Below are positions 36,095-47,629 of a stretch of 50,811 bases of DNA, in pieces. Source of the stretch: Bordetella parapertussis (lineage in GTDB: Bacteria; Pseudomonadota; Gammaproteobacteria; Burkholderiales; Burkholderiaceae_A); NCBI GenBank assembly GCA_945901825.1, contig CAMDMC010000011.1, positions 1 through 50,811 on the forward strand. Reading direction: 5' to 3'. The notes beneath the pieces are model-generated. The model had not been told where the DNA came from. It saw only the letters and a list, made by a program, of their open reading frames with translations, and made no database searches. Numbering within the stretch: the first letter of the stretch is position 1; the number at the start of each line of letters is the position of its first letter. The translations under genes were made by a program, and so were the position numbers.

Positions 36095-36798
36095 ATGAAC
36101 AAAATTTATCCTAACGCGCAGTCGGCATTGCGTGATGTCCTTCGGGACAACATGACGATTGCCGTCGGTGGTTTTGGCCTCTGCGGTATTCCCGAGGCGC
36201 TTATTGATGCTGTGCGTCAGCTCGGTGTGAAGGGGCTCACTGCCATTAGTAACAATGCCGGTGTTGATGGCAAGGGCCTGGGCACTTTGCTTGAGACGCG
36301 ACAGGTTAAAAAAATGATCTCCTCGTATGTGGGTGAGAACAAAGAGTTCGAGCGCCAGTTCCTGGCAGGGGAGCTTGAGCTTGAGTTCACCCCCCAGGGC
36401 ACTCTGGCAGAGAAGTTACGCGCAGGCGGCTGCGGTATTCCAGCCTTTTTTACGCGAACCGGTGTGGGTACGGTAGTGGCCGAGGGCAAAGAGACGCGCG
36501 AGTTCAATGGCGAGACTTATTTAATGGAGCGAAGCCTTACGGCCGATGTCTCTTTGGTAAAGGCCTGGAAGGCGGACAAGGCGGGCAACCTGGTTTACCG
36601 CTACACCTCACGCAACTTCAATCCCAATGTGGCCATGGCAAGTAAAATGACAGTGGTGGAAGTCGAAGAAATTGTTGACAACGGTAGCCTCGATCCTGAT
36701 GAGATTCATACCCCGGGTATTTTTGTGCGACGACTCGTTTTAAATGCACACCCGGAGAAGACCATTGAAAAAGTCGTCACGCGGCAGGAGGCTCGGTC

Positions 36799-36802
<4 letters not shown>
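36095..36802 (+). CDS. scoA: 3-oxoacid CoA-transferase, subunit A
   Basis: Subunit A of a succinyl-CoA:3-oxoacid (acetoacetate or 3-oxoadipate) CoA-transferase moves CoA from succinyl-CoA to a 3-oxoacid. The 235-residue protein has the CoA-binding start [51 protein letters not shown] and [23 protein letters not shown] follow, then [25 protein letters not shown]. This pattern is typical of ScoA rather than AtoD, but 3-oxoadipate transferases (PcaI) are close and cannot be excluded. The ATG of subunit B overlaps its stop (ATGA). Confidence 0.93.
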
Positions 36803-39126
<2,324 letters not shown>

Positions 39127-39127
<1 letters not shown>

Positions 39128-39996
39128 TGGCTGGTTTCCCCACCATTGAACTGGCAGGCTTTAGGGCGGGGCTTAGCCAGCCTTTCTTTCTTATTGCAGG
39201 GCCCTGCGTTGTGGAGTCCGAGGCTCTGCAAATGGAGACGGCCGGCAGGCTTCAAGAAATCTGCGCCGAGCTTGGCATTCCGTTTATTTTTAAATCAAGC
39301 TACGACAAGGCGAACCGTTCCTCGGGCTCGTCGTTTCGTGGCCTTGGTCGCGATCAGGGCTTGGCCATTTTGCAGTCGGTGCGCAAGGCTCTGAATGTAC
39401 CTGTGTTAACGGATGTTCATACCGAGCACGAGGTACCGGAGGTTGCCCAGGTTGTCGATGTGCTTCAGACACCTGCCTTTTTATGCCGTCAGACCGATTT
39501 TATTCGTGCGGTCGCGCAAAGCGGCAGGCCTGTGAATATCAAGAAGGGCCAGTTTTTAGCACCCCAAGACATGATTCAGGTCATGGCCAAGGCCAAGGCA
39601 GCAGCCCGTGAGGCGGGTCTGTCGGAAGATCGATTCATGGCCTGCGAGCGCGGGGTCAGTTTCGGTTACAACAATTTAGTGAGTGATATGCGCAGCCTTG
39701 CCATCATGCGCCAGACCGACTGCCCTGTGGTCTTCGATGCCACACACTCGGTTCAACTGCCTGGCGGGCAGGGCACGAGCAGTGGTGGGCAGCGCGAGTT
39801 TGTTCCTGTGCTTGCGCGAGCGGCCATTGCTGTTGGCGTTGCGGGCCTTTTTATGGAGACCCATCCCAATCCCGAGAAAGCCTTGTCCGATGGGCCCAAT
39901 GCCGTGCCGCTTGCAAAAATGAAGGGTCTCTTAGAGCAGCTTGTGGCCCTTGATCGTGTGGCGAAATCCTCCGCCTTCTTGGAAAATGACTTCTAA
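39127..39996 (+). CDS. kdsA: 3-deoxy-8-phosphooctulonate synthase (KDO8P synthase)
   Basis: KdsA condenses PEP with arabinose 5-phosphate to make KDO 8-phosphate for the lipopolysaccharide inner core, so the cell is Gram-negative. The 289-residue TIM-barrel protein has [19 protein letters not shown] and [66 protein letters not shown] and [12 protein letters not shown] follow. There is no metal-site cysteine in the N-terminal segment CVV equivalent of metal-dependent forms that I can assign with confidence. The gene is coupled to pyrG by TAATG, and eno follows after 75 bases. Confidence 0.97.
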
Positions 39997-40053
39997 AGCA
40001 CTTTGAATTCCCGCCCTGTCTGGAGTCCTGGCGTGTGGCGCATAAGTAATTAA

Positions 40054-41382
<1,329 letters not shown>

Positions 41383-41389
41383 TCTGAAC

Positions 41390-41689
41390 ATGCTTGCAGC
41401 GGCCCAGCAAAGGCTTCCTTCCACACGCACCTGGCTTGTTGTTGGCCTGGTCAGCCTACAGCTTCCTTTGTGGTTTGGAGACGGCGGCTGGCTTGAAGTC
41501 TGGCGCATGGAGCGTCAGGTTCAAAACCTGGCCGTTGAACTAATCGATACAGAGAACCGCATTGCCGAGCTTCAGGCGGAACTTAAAGACCTTCGGCTTG
41601 GTTTCGTTACTGCCGAGGAGCGTGCACGGTTTGAACTTGGTCTGCTCAAGCCTGGCGAGACATTCCTTCAATACCATCCAGAGCGATAA
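41390..41689 (+). CDS. ftsB: Cell division protein FtsB
   Basis: FtsB is a small bitopic protein that joins FtsQ and FtsL in the division complex. The 99-residue product has a short N-terminal tail and one membrane segment near residues 15-30 (WLVVGLVSLQLPLWFG). The family stretch GDGGWLEVWRMERQVQNLAVELIDTENRIAELQAELKDLR follows, which forms a coiled coil, then AEERARFELGLLKPGETF. The ATG at 41390 lies 8 bases after the eno stop. A longer frame into eno is not credible. The 3' end overlaps the opposite-strand gene by 44 bases. Confidence 0.94.
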   Translation: MLAAAQQRLPSTRTWLVVGLVSLQLPLWFGDGGWLEVWRMERQVQNLAVELIDTENRIAELQAELKDLRLGFVTAEERARFELGLLKPGETFLQYHPER

Positions 41690-42197
41690 GCTCGGTCTTG
41701 AAAAGTTTCGCCCGATCAACGTAGCCGGCCGCGGCCTGGCGAATCATTTCAATTTCCTCGGGCCTTAAGGGCCGAACCACTTTGGCAGGTGAGCCAAGCA
41801 CCATGCTTCCCTCGGGTACTACTGTATTGCCAGTTACAAGGGCGCCCGCCCCAATAATGCAGTGCCTGCCTACCTGAGACCCGTTTAAAAGAATGGCCTG
41901 CATACCAATAAGCGATTCATCCCCAATGGTGCAGCCATGAAGCATGGCCTGATGCCCAACCGTCACCCGTTTACCGATGGTTAATGGGTGACCGGTGTCA
42001 GTGTGCAGAACCGAGCCTTCTTGAATATTGGACCCCTCACCAAGAACGATAAGGTCGTTGTCGCCTCTTAGGCTGACGTTAAACCAGATGCTGCTGTTTT
42101 CGTGCAGTTCCACCTTGCCAACCACGATTGCGCCTGGGGCAACGAAGACAGAGGGGTGAACTTGGGGGCGGTCTTGACCCAGCTGAAATAAAGGCAT
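41646..42197 (-). CDS. Gamma-carbonic anhydrase family protein (YrdA-like)
   Basis: This 183-residue left-handed beta-helix protein is of the hexapeptide-repeat type. The N-terminus MPLFQLGQDRPQVHPSVFVAPGAIVVG is followed by repeats IWFNVSLRGDNDLI and IQEGSVLHTDTGHPLTIGKRVTVGHQAMLHGCTIGDESLIGM. The metal-site histidines lie in LHTDTGHP, GHQAMLHG. The C-terminal helix has GSPAKVVRPLRPEEI. Family members bind zinc or iron, but carbonic anhydrase activity is often absent. I chose the ATG at 42197, which matches the family start; another ATG is 24 bases upstream. The 3' end overlaps ftsB, and the gene is divergent from the PHP gene. Confidence 0.92.
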   Translation of the reverse strand: MPLFQLGQDRPQVHPSVFVAPGAIVVGKVELHENSSIWFNVSLRGDNDLIVLGEGSNIQEGSVLHTDTGHPLTIGKRVTVGHQAMLHGCTIGDESLIGMQAILLNGSQVGRHCIIGAGALVTGNTVVPEGSMVLGSPAKVVRPLRPEEIEMIRQAAAGYVDRAKLFKTELIALDGIEGMSRQA

Positions 42198-42244
42198 GGC
42201 GGGTATTTTCGTAATAAGCATGAAATTTCACGGACAATCGAATC

Positions 42245-43117
42245 ATGGTGCCACAAGACATTAATGTTGACCTTCATATGCACTCCACCGCATCCGATGG
42301 CGTGGTGGCTCCTTGCGAGCTTGTTGAACGCGGGCTTGCCAACGGGCTTCAGTTGATGGCGCTGACCGACCATGACACCATCGATGGGCTTGCCCAGGCC
42401 CGGCAGGCCGCCATGGACTCTCGGGTTGGGTTTTTAAATGGTGTTGAAATTTCGGTGAGCTGGGGCGGTGAAACCCTGCATCTGGTGGGTCTTGGCTTCG
42501 ACCCCGGTCAGGGGCCTCTGGCCGCCAATCTTCAGCAACTTCAGATCAGTCGTCGTGAGCGCGCTGGCGATATGGATGCGGGCCTTCAGGCCCATGGGCT
42601 GCCCTCGGTGCTTAATGAGGCCATGGCCTACGCAGGTAACCCGAATCTCATTGGGCGTACGCATTTCGCACGGGCCTTGGTGGCGCGCGGTGTCTGCCAC
42701 CATGTTCAAGAAGTCTTTGACAAGTTTCTTACCCCCGGTAAGCCCGGCTATGTGCCACATCAGTGGGCAAGCCTCTCGGAGGCGATGGGTTGGATTCACG
42801 ACTCTGGAGGTCTATCGGTTCTCGCCCATCCTGCGCGCTACAAGTTTGCCGACACCGCTCGCTGGGCGCTCTTACAGGAGTTTATGGCACTTGGGGGCAG
42901 AGCCATCGAGGTCTCCACTGGCAGTCACAGCTATACCGATACCCAGCGCTACAGGCAGATCTCAGTGGAGCTCGGGCTCAAGGCATCACGAGGCAGCGAT
43001 TTTCACAGCCCCACCGAAAGCCGTTGCGATGTTGGTGCTGCTCCTGTTTTGCCAGACGGCTGTGATCCGGTCTGGTCGGGCTGGCCGGTGGATCAGCTTT
43101 GCGGGTTGCGCTGGTAG
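42245..43117 (+). CDS. PHP-domain phosphoesterase (RNase AM/TrpH/YciV-like)
   Basis: This 290-residue protein has a PHP domain with metal ligands in VDLHMHSTASDGVVAP, LTDHDTIDGLAQA and GVEISVSWGGETLHLVGLGFD. LIGRTHFARALV and FLTPGKPGYVPHQWASLSEAM are typical of the YciV/TrpH branch, as are LAHPARYKF and the last ligand region ASRGSDFHSPTE. E. coli YciV is a 5'-3' exonuclease on short RNAs and on 5'-phosphoadenylates. In E. coli it precedes trpE, and here it precedes trpS by 11 bases. The ATG lies in a 47-base divergent gap. Confidence 0.92.
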   Translation: MVPQDINVDLHMHSTASDGVVAPCELVERGLANGLQLMALTDHDTIDGLAQARQAAMDSRVGFLNGVEISVSWGGETLHLVGLGFDPGQGPLAANLQQLQISRRERAGDMDAGLQAHGLPSVLNEAMAYAGNPNLIGRTHFARALVARGVCHHVQEVFDKFLTPGKPGYVPHQWASLSEAMGWIHDSGGLSVLAHPARYKFADTARWALLQEFMALGGRAIEVSTGSHSYTDTQRYRQISVELGLKASRGSDFHSPTESRCDVGAAPVLPDGCDPVWSGWPVDQLCGLRW

Positions 43118-43128
43118 AATAAGGTTCT

Positions 43129-44328
43129 ATGTATCCCCAACGCGTCCTTTCGGGCATGCGTCCAACCGGCGCTTTGCATCTTGGTCACTACCATGGGGTG
43201 CTCAAAAACTGGGTTCGTCTTCAATCCGAGTACGAGTGCCTGTTTTTTGTTGCCGATTGGCATGCCTTAACAACCCATTACGACAGCCCTCAAATGGTTG
43301 GTGAGAACGTCTGGCAGATGGTGATCGACTGGCTTGCGGTCGGCATCGACCCCAATCAGGTCACGCTCTTTATTCAGTCGCGGGTGCCCGAACACGCGGA
43401 GCTGCATCTTTTGCTCTCCATGTGCACACCGCTTGGCTGGCTTGAGCGAGTGCCTACTTATAAAGACCAGCAAGAACGCCTGTCCGAAAAAGACCTCTCA
43501 ACCTATGGCTTTCTGGGTTACCCCCTGCTTCAGTCGGCTGACATTCTTATCTATCGAGCCGGGCATGTTCCTGTGGGTGAAGACCAAGTGCCTCATGTTG
43601 AACTCACCCGCGAGGTTGCGCGTCGGTTCAACCACCTGTATGGACGCGAGCCCGATTTTGAACTTAAGGCTGAAGAGGCCGTGAAGAAGCTTGGCTCCAA
43701 GCGCGCGCGCCTTGTCCGCGAGCTTCGAACCCGATTCCAAGAGCAGGGCGACGAGCCCGCACTCGAGCAGGCTAAGGCCGTACTTCAAGAGACTCAGAAC
43801 CTCACCATGGATGACCGCGAACTGCTGTTTGGTTATCTGGAAGGCACTCGACGCCTTATCCTTGTGGAGCCCCAGGCGCTTTTAACGGAGGCGTCTCGGC
43901 TTACCGGGCTCGATGGTCAGAAGATGAGCAAAAGCTACAACAACACCATTGGCCTGCGTGAGGACCCCGACTCCGTGGTGAAGAAAATTCGAACCATGCC
44001 AACCGACCCAGCCAGAGTAAGGCGGTCCGACCCCGGTAACCCCGAGAACTGCCCTGTATGGACGCTTCACAATGTTTACACCAGCGACGAGCAGCGCAAC
44101 TGGGCCGACCAGGGTTGCCGTTCAGCAGGCATTGGCTGCCTTGAATGCAAGCAGCCCGTTATCGATGCGGTTTTAGCCGAGCAGGCCGTTTTCAATGAAC
44201 GAGCAAGGCCTTATCTTGAGGAGCCCGACCTTGTTAAAAGTATTGTTGCAGACGGCTGCGAGAAGGCAAGAGACCTGGCTAAGCAGACCATGCGTGATGT
44301 TCGCGAGGCCATGGGCCTGAACTACTAA
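43129..44328 (+). CDS. trpS: Tryptophanyl-tRNA synthetase, long form with four-cysteine motif
   Basis: TrpS charges tRNA-Trp. The protein begins QRVLSGMRPTGALHLGHYHGVLKNW (HIGH motif in LHLGH), and DGQKMSKSYNN is the KMSKS loop. At 399 residues it is longer than E. coli TrpS (334). Part of the extra length is a charged insert before DRELLFGYLEGTRRL, and part lies in the anticodon domain. There four cysteines at 308, 330, 337 and 340 form C-x21-C-x6-C-x2-C. This is nearly the pattern that binds a [4Fe-4S] cluster in Thermotoga maritima TrpRS (x22 there), so a cluster is likely but not shown. dapA follows after 30 bases. Confidence 0.96.
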   Translation: MYPQRVLSGMRPTGALHLGHYHGVLKNWVRLQSEYECLFFVADWHALTTHYDSPQMVGENVWQMVIDWLAVGIDPNQVTLFIQSRVPEHAELHLLLSMCTPLGWLERVPTYKDQQERLSEKDLSTYGFLGYPLLQSADILIYRAGHVPVGEDQVPHVELTREVARRFNHLYGREPDFELKAEEAVKKLGSKRARLVRELRTRFQEQGDEPALEQAKAVLQETQNLTMDDRELLFGYLEGTRRLILVEPQALLTEASRLTGLDGQKMSKSYNNTIGLREDPDSVVKKIRTMPTDPARVRRSDPGNPENCPVWTLHNVYTSDEQRNWADQGCRSAGIGCLECKQPVIDAVLAEQAVFNERARPYLEEPDLVKSIVADGCEKARDLAKQTMRDVREAMGLNY

Positions 44329-44358
44329 TGCAAGCGGTGTAATAGGACGACCTTACCC

Positions 44359-45246
44359 ATGACCTTTTCTGTTTCTGGAAGTCTGGTGGCCATTGTCACC
44401 CCCATGACCGAGGAGGGTCTGCTCGACCTTCCTGCCTACGAGGCGCTTATCCATTGGCATATCGAACAGGGCACAGATGCCATTGTTGCGGTGGGCACAA
44501 GTGGGGAGTCACCCACGGTAAATGTTGAAGAGCATCTGCAGCTTATTGAGACCGCTGTTAAAACCGCCGCCGGGCGTATTCCGGTGATTGCGGGCACAGG
44601 GGCTAACTCAACCGCAGAGGCCGTTGAGCTTACCCAGGAGGCCCAGCGACTTGGTGCCGATGCGAGTCTGCAGGTTGTGCCTTACTACAACAAACCCACG
44701 CAGGCGGGTCTCTACGAACATTTTCGGGCCATTGCCGAATCCTGCGATCTGCCCATCATTCTTTACAACGTGCCGGGTCGAACTGTGGCCGACCTTCAGA
44801 CCGAGACCACGGTAAGGCTTGCCCAAATTCCCAATGTTGTAGGTATTAAAGATGCCACCGGTAACCTTGAGCGCGGGCAGTGGCTTATTCGAGAACTGCC
44901 CGATGACTTTGCGGTATACAGCGGGGACGATGCAACCGCGGTGGGGCTCATGCTTATGGGCGGCCGAGGCAATGTGTCGGTCACTGCCAATGTCATGCCC
45001 AAAGCCATGGCCGAGCTCTGTCGTCTTGCCATGGCCGGTCAGGCCCGTGAGGCGGCAGCCTTAAACCGTTGGCTGCTTCCGCTTCATCGCCTTATGTTTG
45101 TTGAGCCCAACCCCGTGCCTGTTAAGTGGGCTCTGTGGCGAATGGCTAAAATTAAAGCCGGCATTCGTCTGCCTTTGGTTGGTCTGTCCGAGGCGCATCA
45201 GCGTGAGTTGGAATCTGTCTTGTTGTCACTGGGAGTCTGTTCATGA
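44359..45246 (+). CDS. dapA: 4-hydroxy-tetrahydrodipicolinate synthase
   Basis: DapA condenses pyruvate with aspartate semialdehyde, the first step to diaminopimelate and lysine, so it uses the product of asd from this window. The 295-residue TIM barrel has AIVTPMTEEG and the hallmark VAVGTSGESPTVNVEEH. The catalytic tyrosine is Y136 in LYNVPGRT, and the Schiff-base lysine is K164 in GIKDATGNL. It also has VSVTANVMPK. An AGGA site precedes the ATG, and the stop overlaps the bamC ATG (ATGA). Confidence 0.97.
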   Translation: MTFSVSGSLVAIVTPMTEEGLLDLPAYEALIHWHIEQGTDAIVAVGTSGESPTVNVEEHLQLIETAVKTAAGRIPVIAGTGANSTAEAVELTQEAQRLGADASLQVVPYYNKPTQAGLYEHFRAIAESCDLPIILYNVPGRTVADLQTETTVRLAQIPNVVGIKDATGNLERGQWLIRELPDDFAVYSGDDATAVGLMLMGGRGNVSVTANVMPKAMAELCRLAMAGQAREAAALNRWLLPLHRLMFVEPNPVPVKWALWRMAKIKAGIRLPLVGLSEAHQRELESVLLSLGVCS

Positions 45247-46361
45247 GTCAGTCTTTACGTCGGCCCTTCGTAGTGGCGGCCTTTCTTTCTAGCGTTGGTA
45301 TTTTGGTAGGCTGCTCCACCATAACGGGCGCCAACGACATCGATTACCAGTCAGCGCGACCTGTTGAAAAGCCTCTTGAGGTTCCTCCCGATCTTATTGC
45401 GCCCTCGCGCGATGACCGTTTTTCCGTTCCCGCCTCGGGTTCTGCCAGCCGTGCACAGTTTGAGCGTCAGCAGGGTTCACGTCAGCAGGCACCTGAAGCA
45501 TCCGGAGTGCTGCCCGCCATATCGGGTATGGAGATTCGTCGTATTGGTGTGCAGACGGTCTTGGTAGTGAATCAGCCTGCAGAACGCCTTTGGCCTGTGG
45601 TTCGACAGTTTTGGGTTGACTCGGGTTTTGCCATTGCCCAAGAAGACCCGGCCATTGGCTATCTGGAAACCGACTGGGCTGAAGATCGTTCGAAAATTCC
45701 AGAAGACTTTATTCGTAAAACCATCGGTCGGGTTTTCGACCGGGTCTACGATACCGGCCTACGTGACATGTTCCGTATTCGCCTCGAGCGGCTCAGCCCT
45801 GAACAAACCGAAATCTCGCTGGTTCACCGAGGACTGCAAGAGTTTATTAAGGGGGACGGTGGCACACCTACCTGGACAAATAGGGCCCCTGACCCTCAGC
45901 TCGAGGAGACCTTTCTTCGTCGTCTGATGGTAAAGCTTGGTGCAAACGAGACTCAAGCAGCAGGCTTGGTGGCACAGGGCCAAAAGGCAGCGGCAGACTT
46001 TGCTCGAATGACCAACACCAATGGCCTGGGCCTTATTCAGCTTGCAGAGCCCTTCGATCGTGCCTGGCGGCGTGTTGGGGTGGCCATTGATCGTCTTGGC
46101 TTCTCGGTGGAAGATCGTGACCGATCAAAAGGCCTTTTCTACATTCGTTATCGAGACCCAACGCAAGAGGCTACGGATAAGAAAGGTTTCTTCGGCCGAA
46201 TCTTCGCCTCAAAGCCCGATGAGTCGGCCTTGGTTTATCAGGTTCAAGTCATTGAACAGACAGGGTCCTCCCAGGTTCGTGTTCTAAGCCAAAAGGGCGA
46301 TCCAACGAACGACCGTAATGCCAAGCAGCTTCTGTCTGTCTTATTCGACCAAGTGAAATAA
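45243..46361 (+). CDS. bamC: Outer membrane protein assembly lipoprotein BamC
   Basis: BamC is an accessory lipoprotein of the BAM complex that inserts beta-barrel proteins into the outer membrane. The 372-residue protein has a signal peptide with the lipobox VGC (Cys 24). The typical unstructured lead DYQSARPVEKPLEVPPDLIAPSRDDRF contacts BamD. Two helix-grip domains follow, the first from WPVVRQFWVDSGFAI and the second from AWRRVGVAIDRLGFSVEDRDRSKGLFYIRY. Position behind dapA is the same as in E. coli. Confidence 0.95.
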   Translation: MSQSLRRPFVVAAFLSSVGILVGCSTITGANDIDYQSARPVEKPLEVPPDLIAPSRDDRFSVPASGSASRAQFERQQGSRQQAPEASGVLPAISGMEIRRIGVQTVLVVNQPAERLWPVVRQFWVDSGFAIAQEDPAIGYLETDWAEDRSKIPEDFIRKTIGRVFDRVYDTGLRDMFRIRLERLSPEQTEISLVHRGLQEFIKGDGGTPTWTNRAPDPQLEETFLRRLMVKLGANETQAAGLVAQGQKAAADFARMTNTNGLGLIQLAEPFDRAWRRVGVAIDRLGFSVEDRDRSKGLFYIRYRDPTQEATDKKGFFGRIFASKPDESALVYQVQVIEQTGSSQVRVLSQKGDPTNDRNAKQLLSVLFDQVK

Positions 46362-46389
46362 CGGGCAGTGGCCTTGATCTCTTTCGCCC

Positions 46390-47157
46390 TTGTTTCGCTT
46401 TACCAGTCTTAGTAGTGGCAGCCAGGGCAATGCCCTGGTTGTTCAAACCCTGGATGCAACCTTCATGGTTGACTGCGGGCTTGGATTGCGCGACGTTGAA
46501 GAGCGGTTAAGCCGTCGCCAGTTAGCACCCTGCGATCTCGACTTTATTATCGTGACGCATGAACATGCCGACCATGTGGGCGGTGTGGTGAAGCTTGCAA
46601 GGGCGGCCGATTGCCCTGTGCTCGCAAGTCACGGAACCCTTGCGGCCATGGGGGCTGATCACTGGAAGAACGTCACAACCCATGCCCTCTGTCCCCACCG
46701 GCCATTAGGCCTTCAAGGACTGCACCTTAATCCAATTGTCGTACCGCATGATGCCCGGGAGCCTATCGCCCTTGAGGTTGCATTCAAGGGTCGCCGCTTT
46801 GCCATGGTGACCGATCTTGGCTGCGCAACCTCGTATCTGCTTGAACGTTTGAAGGGTCTGGATGCCCTGGTTTTAGAGTTTAACCACGACCGGGACATGC
46901 TTATGAATGGAAGCTATCCAAGTAGCCTGAAGACCCGTGTGGGTGGGTCTTCAGGGCATCTTTCGAACAAAGAGGCTGCAGATATTCTTTCTCAGACCGC
47001 CTCTGACTCTTTGCAGGTTGTGGTCGCTGCGCATTTAAGTCAACAGAACAATTCACCCGATTTGGTGGAACCTTTGCTCACCAAGCATCTTCCGGCCTTA
47101 ACCCAGCGCTTTATTGCGAATCAAGATGAAGGTTTTGACTGGGTAGCTATTCAATAA
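46390..47157 (+). CDS. Metallo-beta-lactamase-fold hydrolase (YycJ-like)
   Basis: This 255-residue protein has the MBL-fold metal motif VTHEHADHVGG, with ligands H57, H59, D61 and H62. The N-terminus FRFTSLSSGSQGNALVVQT is typical of the YycJ/WalJ-like branch. The last ligand histidine lies in VVAAHLSQQNNSPD, a hallmark of this branch, and ALVLEFNHDRDML carries further conserved residues. The substrate is unknown, and related proteins act on nucleic-acid or phosphodiester substrates. The start is a TTG at 46390 with no nearby ATG. It sits behind bamC on the same strand. Confidence 0.9.
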   Translation: MFRFTSLSSGSQGNALVVQTLDATFMVDCGLGLRDVEERLSRRQLAPCDLDFIIVTHEHADHVGGVVKLARAADCPVLASHGTLAAMGADHWKNVTTHALCPHRPLGLQGLHLNPIVVPHDAREPIALEVAFKGRRFAMVTDLGCATSYLLERLKGLDALVLEFNHDRDMLMNGSYPSSLKTRVGGSSGHLSNKEAADILSQTASDSLQVVVAAHLSQQNNSPDLVEPLLTKHLPALTQRFIANQDEGFDWVAIQ

Positions 47158-47158
47158 A

Positions 47159-47197
47159 AAACCCTCGATCCCGAGATCTCCCGGGAAGCGAGGGTTT
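47159..47197 (-). terminator. Intrinsic terminator of the small lipoprotein gene
   Basis: An inverted repeat AACCCTCG/CGAGGGTT (about 8-9 base pairs, arms at 47159-47167 and 47189-47197) encloses a loop that can fold further (CCCGAGATCTCCCGGG). Reading the minus strand, the second arm is followed by a T-run into the stop of the MBL gene. This is the classic form for the lipoprotein gene that ends at 47214. In the plus direction there are only three T residues after the stem, so termination of the bamC-MBL transcript here would be weaker. Confidence 0.8.
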
Positions 47198-47213
47198 CAC
47201 TAAGGCAGACGAA

Positions 47214-47435
47214 CTACTGCTTAGCAGGTGCAGCGGGTGCAGCGGCAGGAGCCGAACCTTCAGCAGGCTTTGCTTCTGTTGTTGCAGGGGCAGCGCCTTC
47301 AGCAGGCTTTTGCTCGGTTGCGGCAGGAGCGGCAGCGGGGGCAGCAGCGGGAGCGGCCTCCTTGGGAGCTTCTTTGGGGCCGCATGCGGCAAGGGATACA
47401 ACAAGCAGTGATGCCAATACGAGTGGCTTAAACAT
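47214..47435 (-). CDS. Small Ala/Pro-rich lipoprotein
   Basis: This 73-residue protein has a signal peptide with a clear lipobox (VLASLLVVSLAAC, Cys 18). The low-complexity mature part is rich in Ala, Pro, Glu and Lys. The ATG is preceded by a strong AAGGAAGGA. A 13-residue unit occurs twice (KPAEGAAPATTEA and KPAEGSAPAAAP), matched in DNA by a direct repeat. No catalytic or folded domain is visible, and I do not recognise a specific family. It is a monocistronic gene with its own terminator and is convergent with the MBL gene. Such proteins are common and often abundant in the envelope, but the function is unknown. Confidence 0.85.
   Translation of the reverse strand: MFKPLVLASLLVVSLAACGPKEAPKEAAPAAAPAAAPAATEQKPAEGAAPATTEAKPAEGSAPAAAPAAPAKQ
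47257..47310. repeat. Direct repeat inside the small lipoprotein gene
   Basis: The 15-base sequence CCTTCAGCAGGCTTT occurs at 47257-47271 and again at 47296-47310, a period of 39 bases or 13 codons, in the same reading frame. The bases between the copies are also similar. This indicates tandem duplication inside the Ala/Pro-rich region of the coding sequence. Confidence 0.85.
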
Positions 47436-47629
47436 AAGTCCTTCCTTGGATGGTGTTTGTTAGCAGTGGAATTGCCTATTTGAAAACCACCGTTTCGACA
47501 CTTAACTCAAGAATAAAAACCAACTGGGGCATTTAGTCTTAAATTGTGCACAGCGGCAAGATTCCAAAAATGCAATGAAATGATAGCTAGTTTTTACCCT
47601 TAGAAAGACGCTAACGTTCTTTATTTTTT
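47436..47629. other. Intergenic region between the small lipoprotein gene and roxA
   Basis: This is the largest non-coding gap of the window at 194 bases. It is more AT-rich than its surroundings and must contain the promoter of the lipoprotein gene and the end of the mutS-roxA transcript. I could not find a convincing -35/-10 pair. A weak hairpin near the roxA stop (AAAG-ACG arms) lacks a proper T-run. I see no small open reading frame with a ribosome site. Confidence 0.5.

Noticed and set aside
42468..43304. A 278-codon open frame on the plus strand overlapping the PHP gene and trpS
   Set aside because: It lies in another frame over two well-recognised genes, its translation is rich in Arg, Ser and Pro with no family features, and it has no ribosome site.
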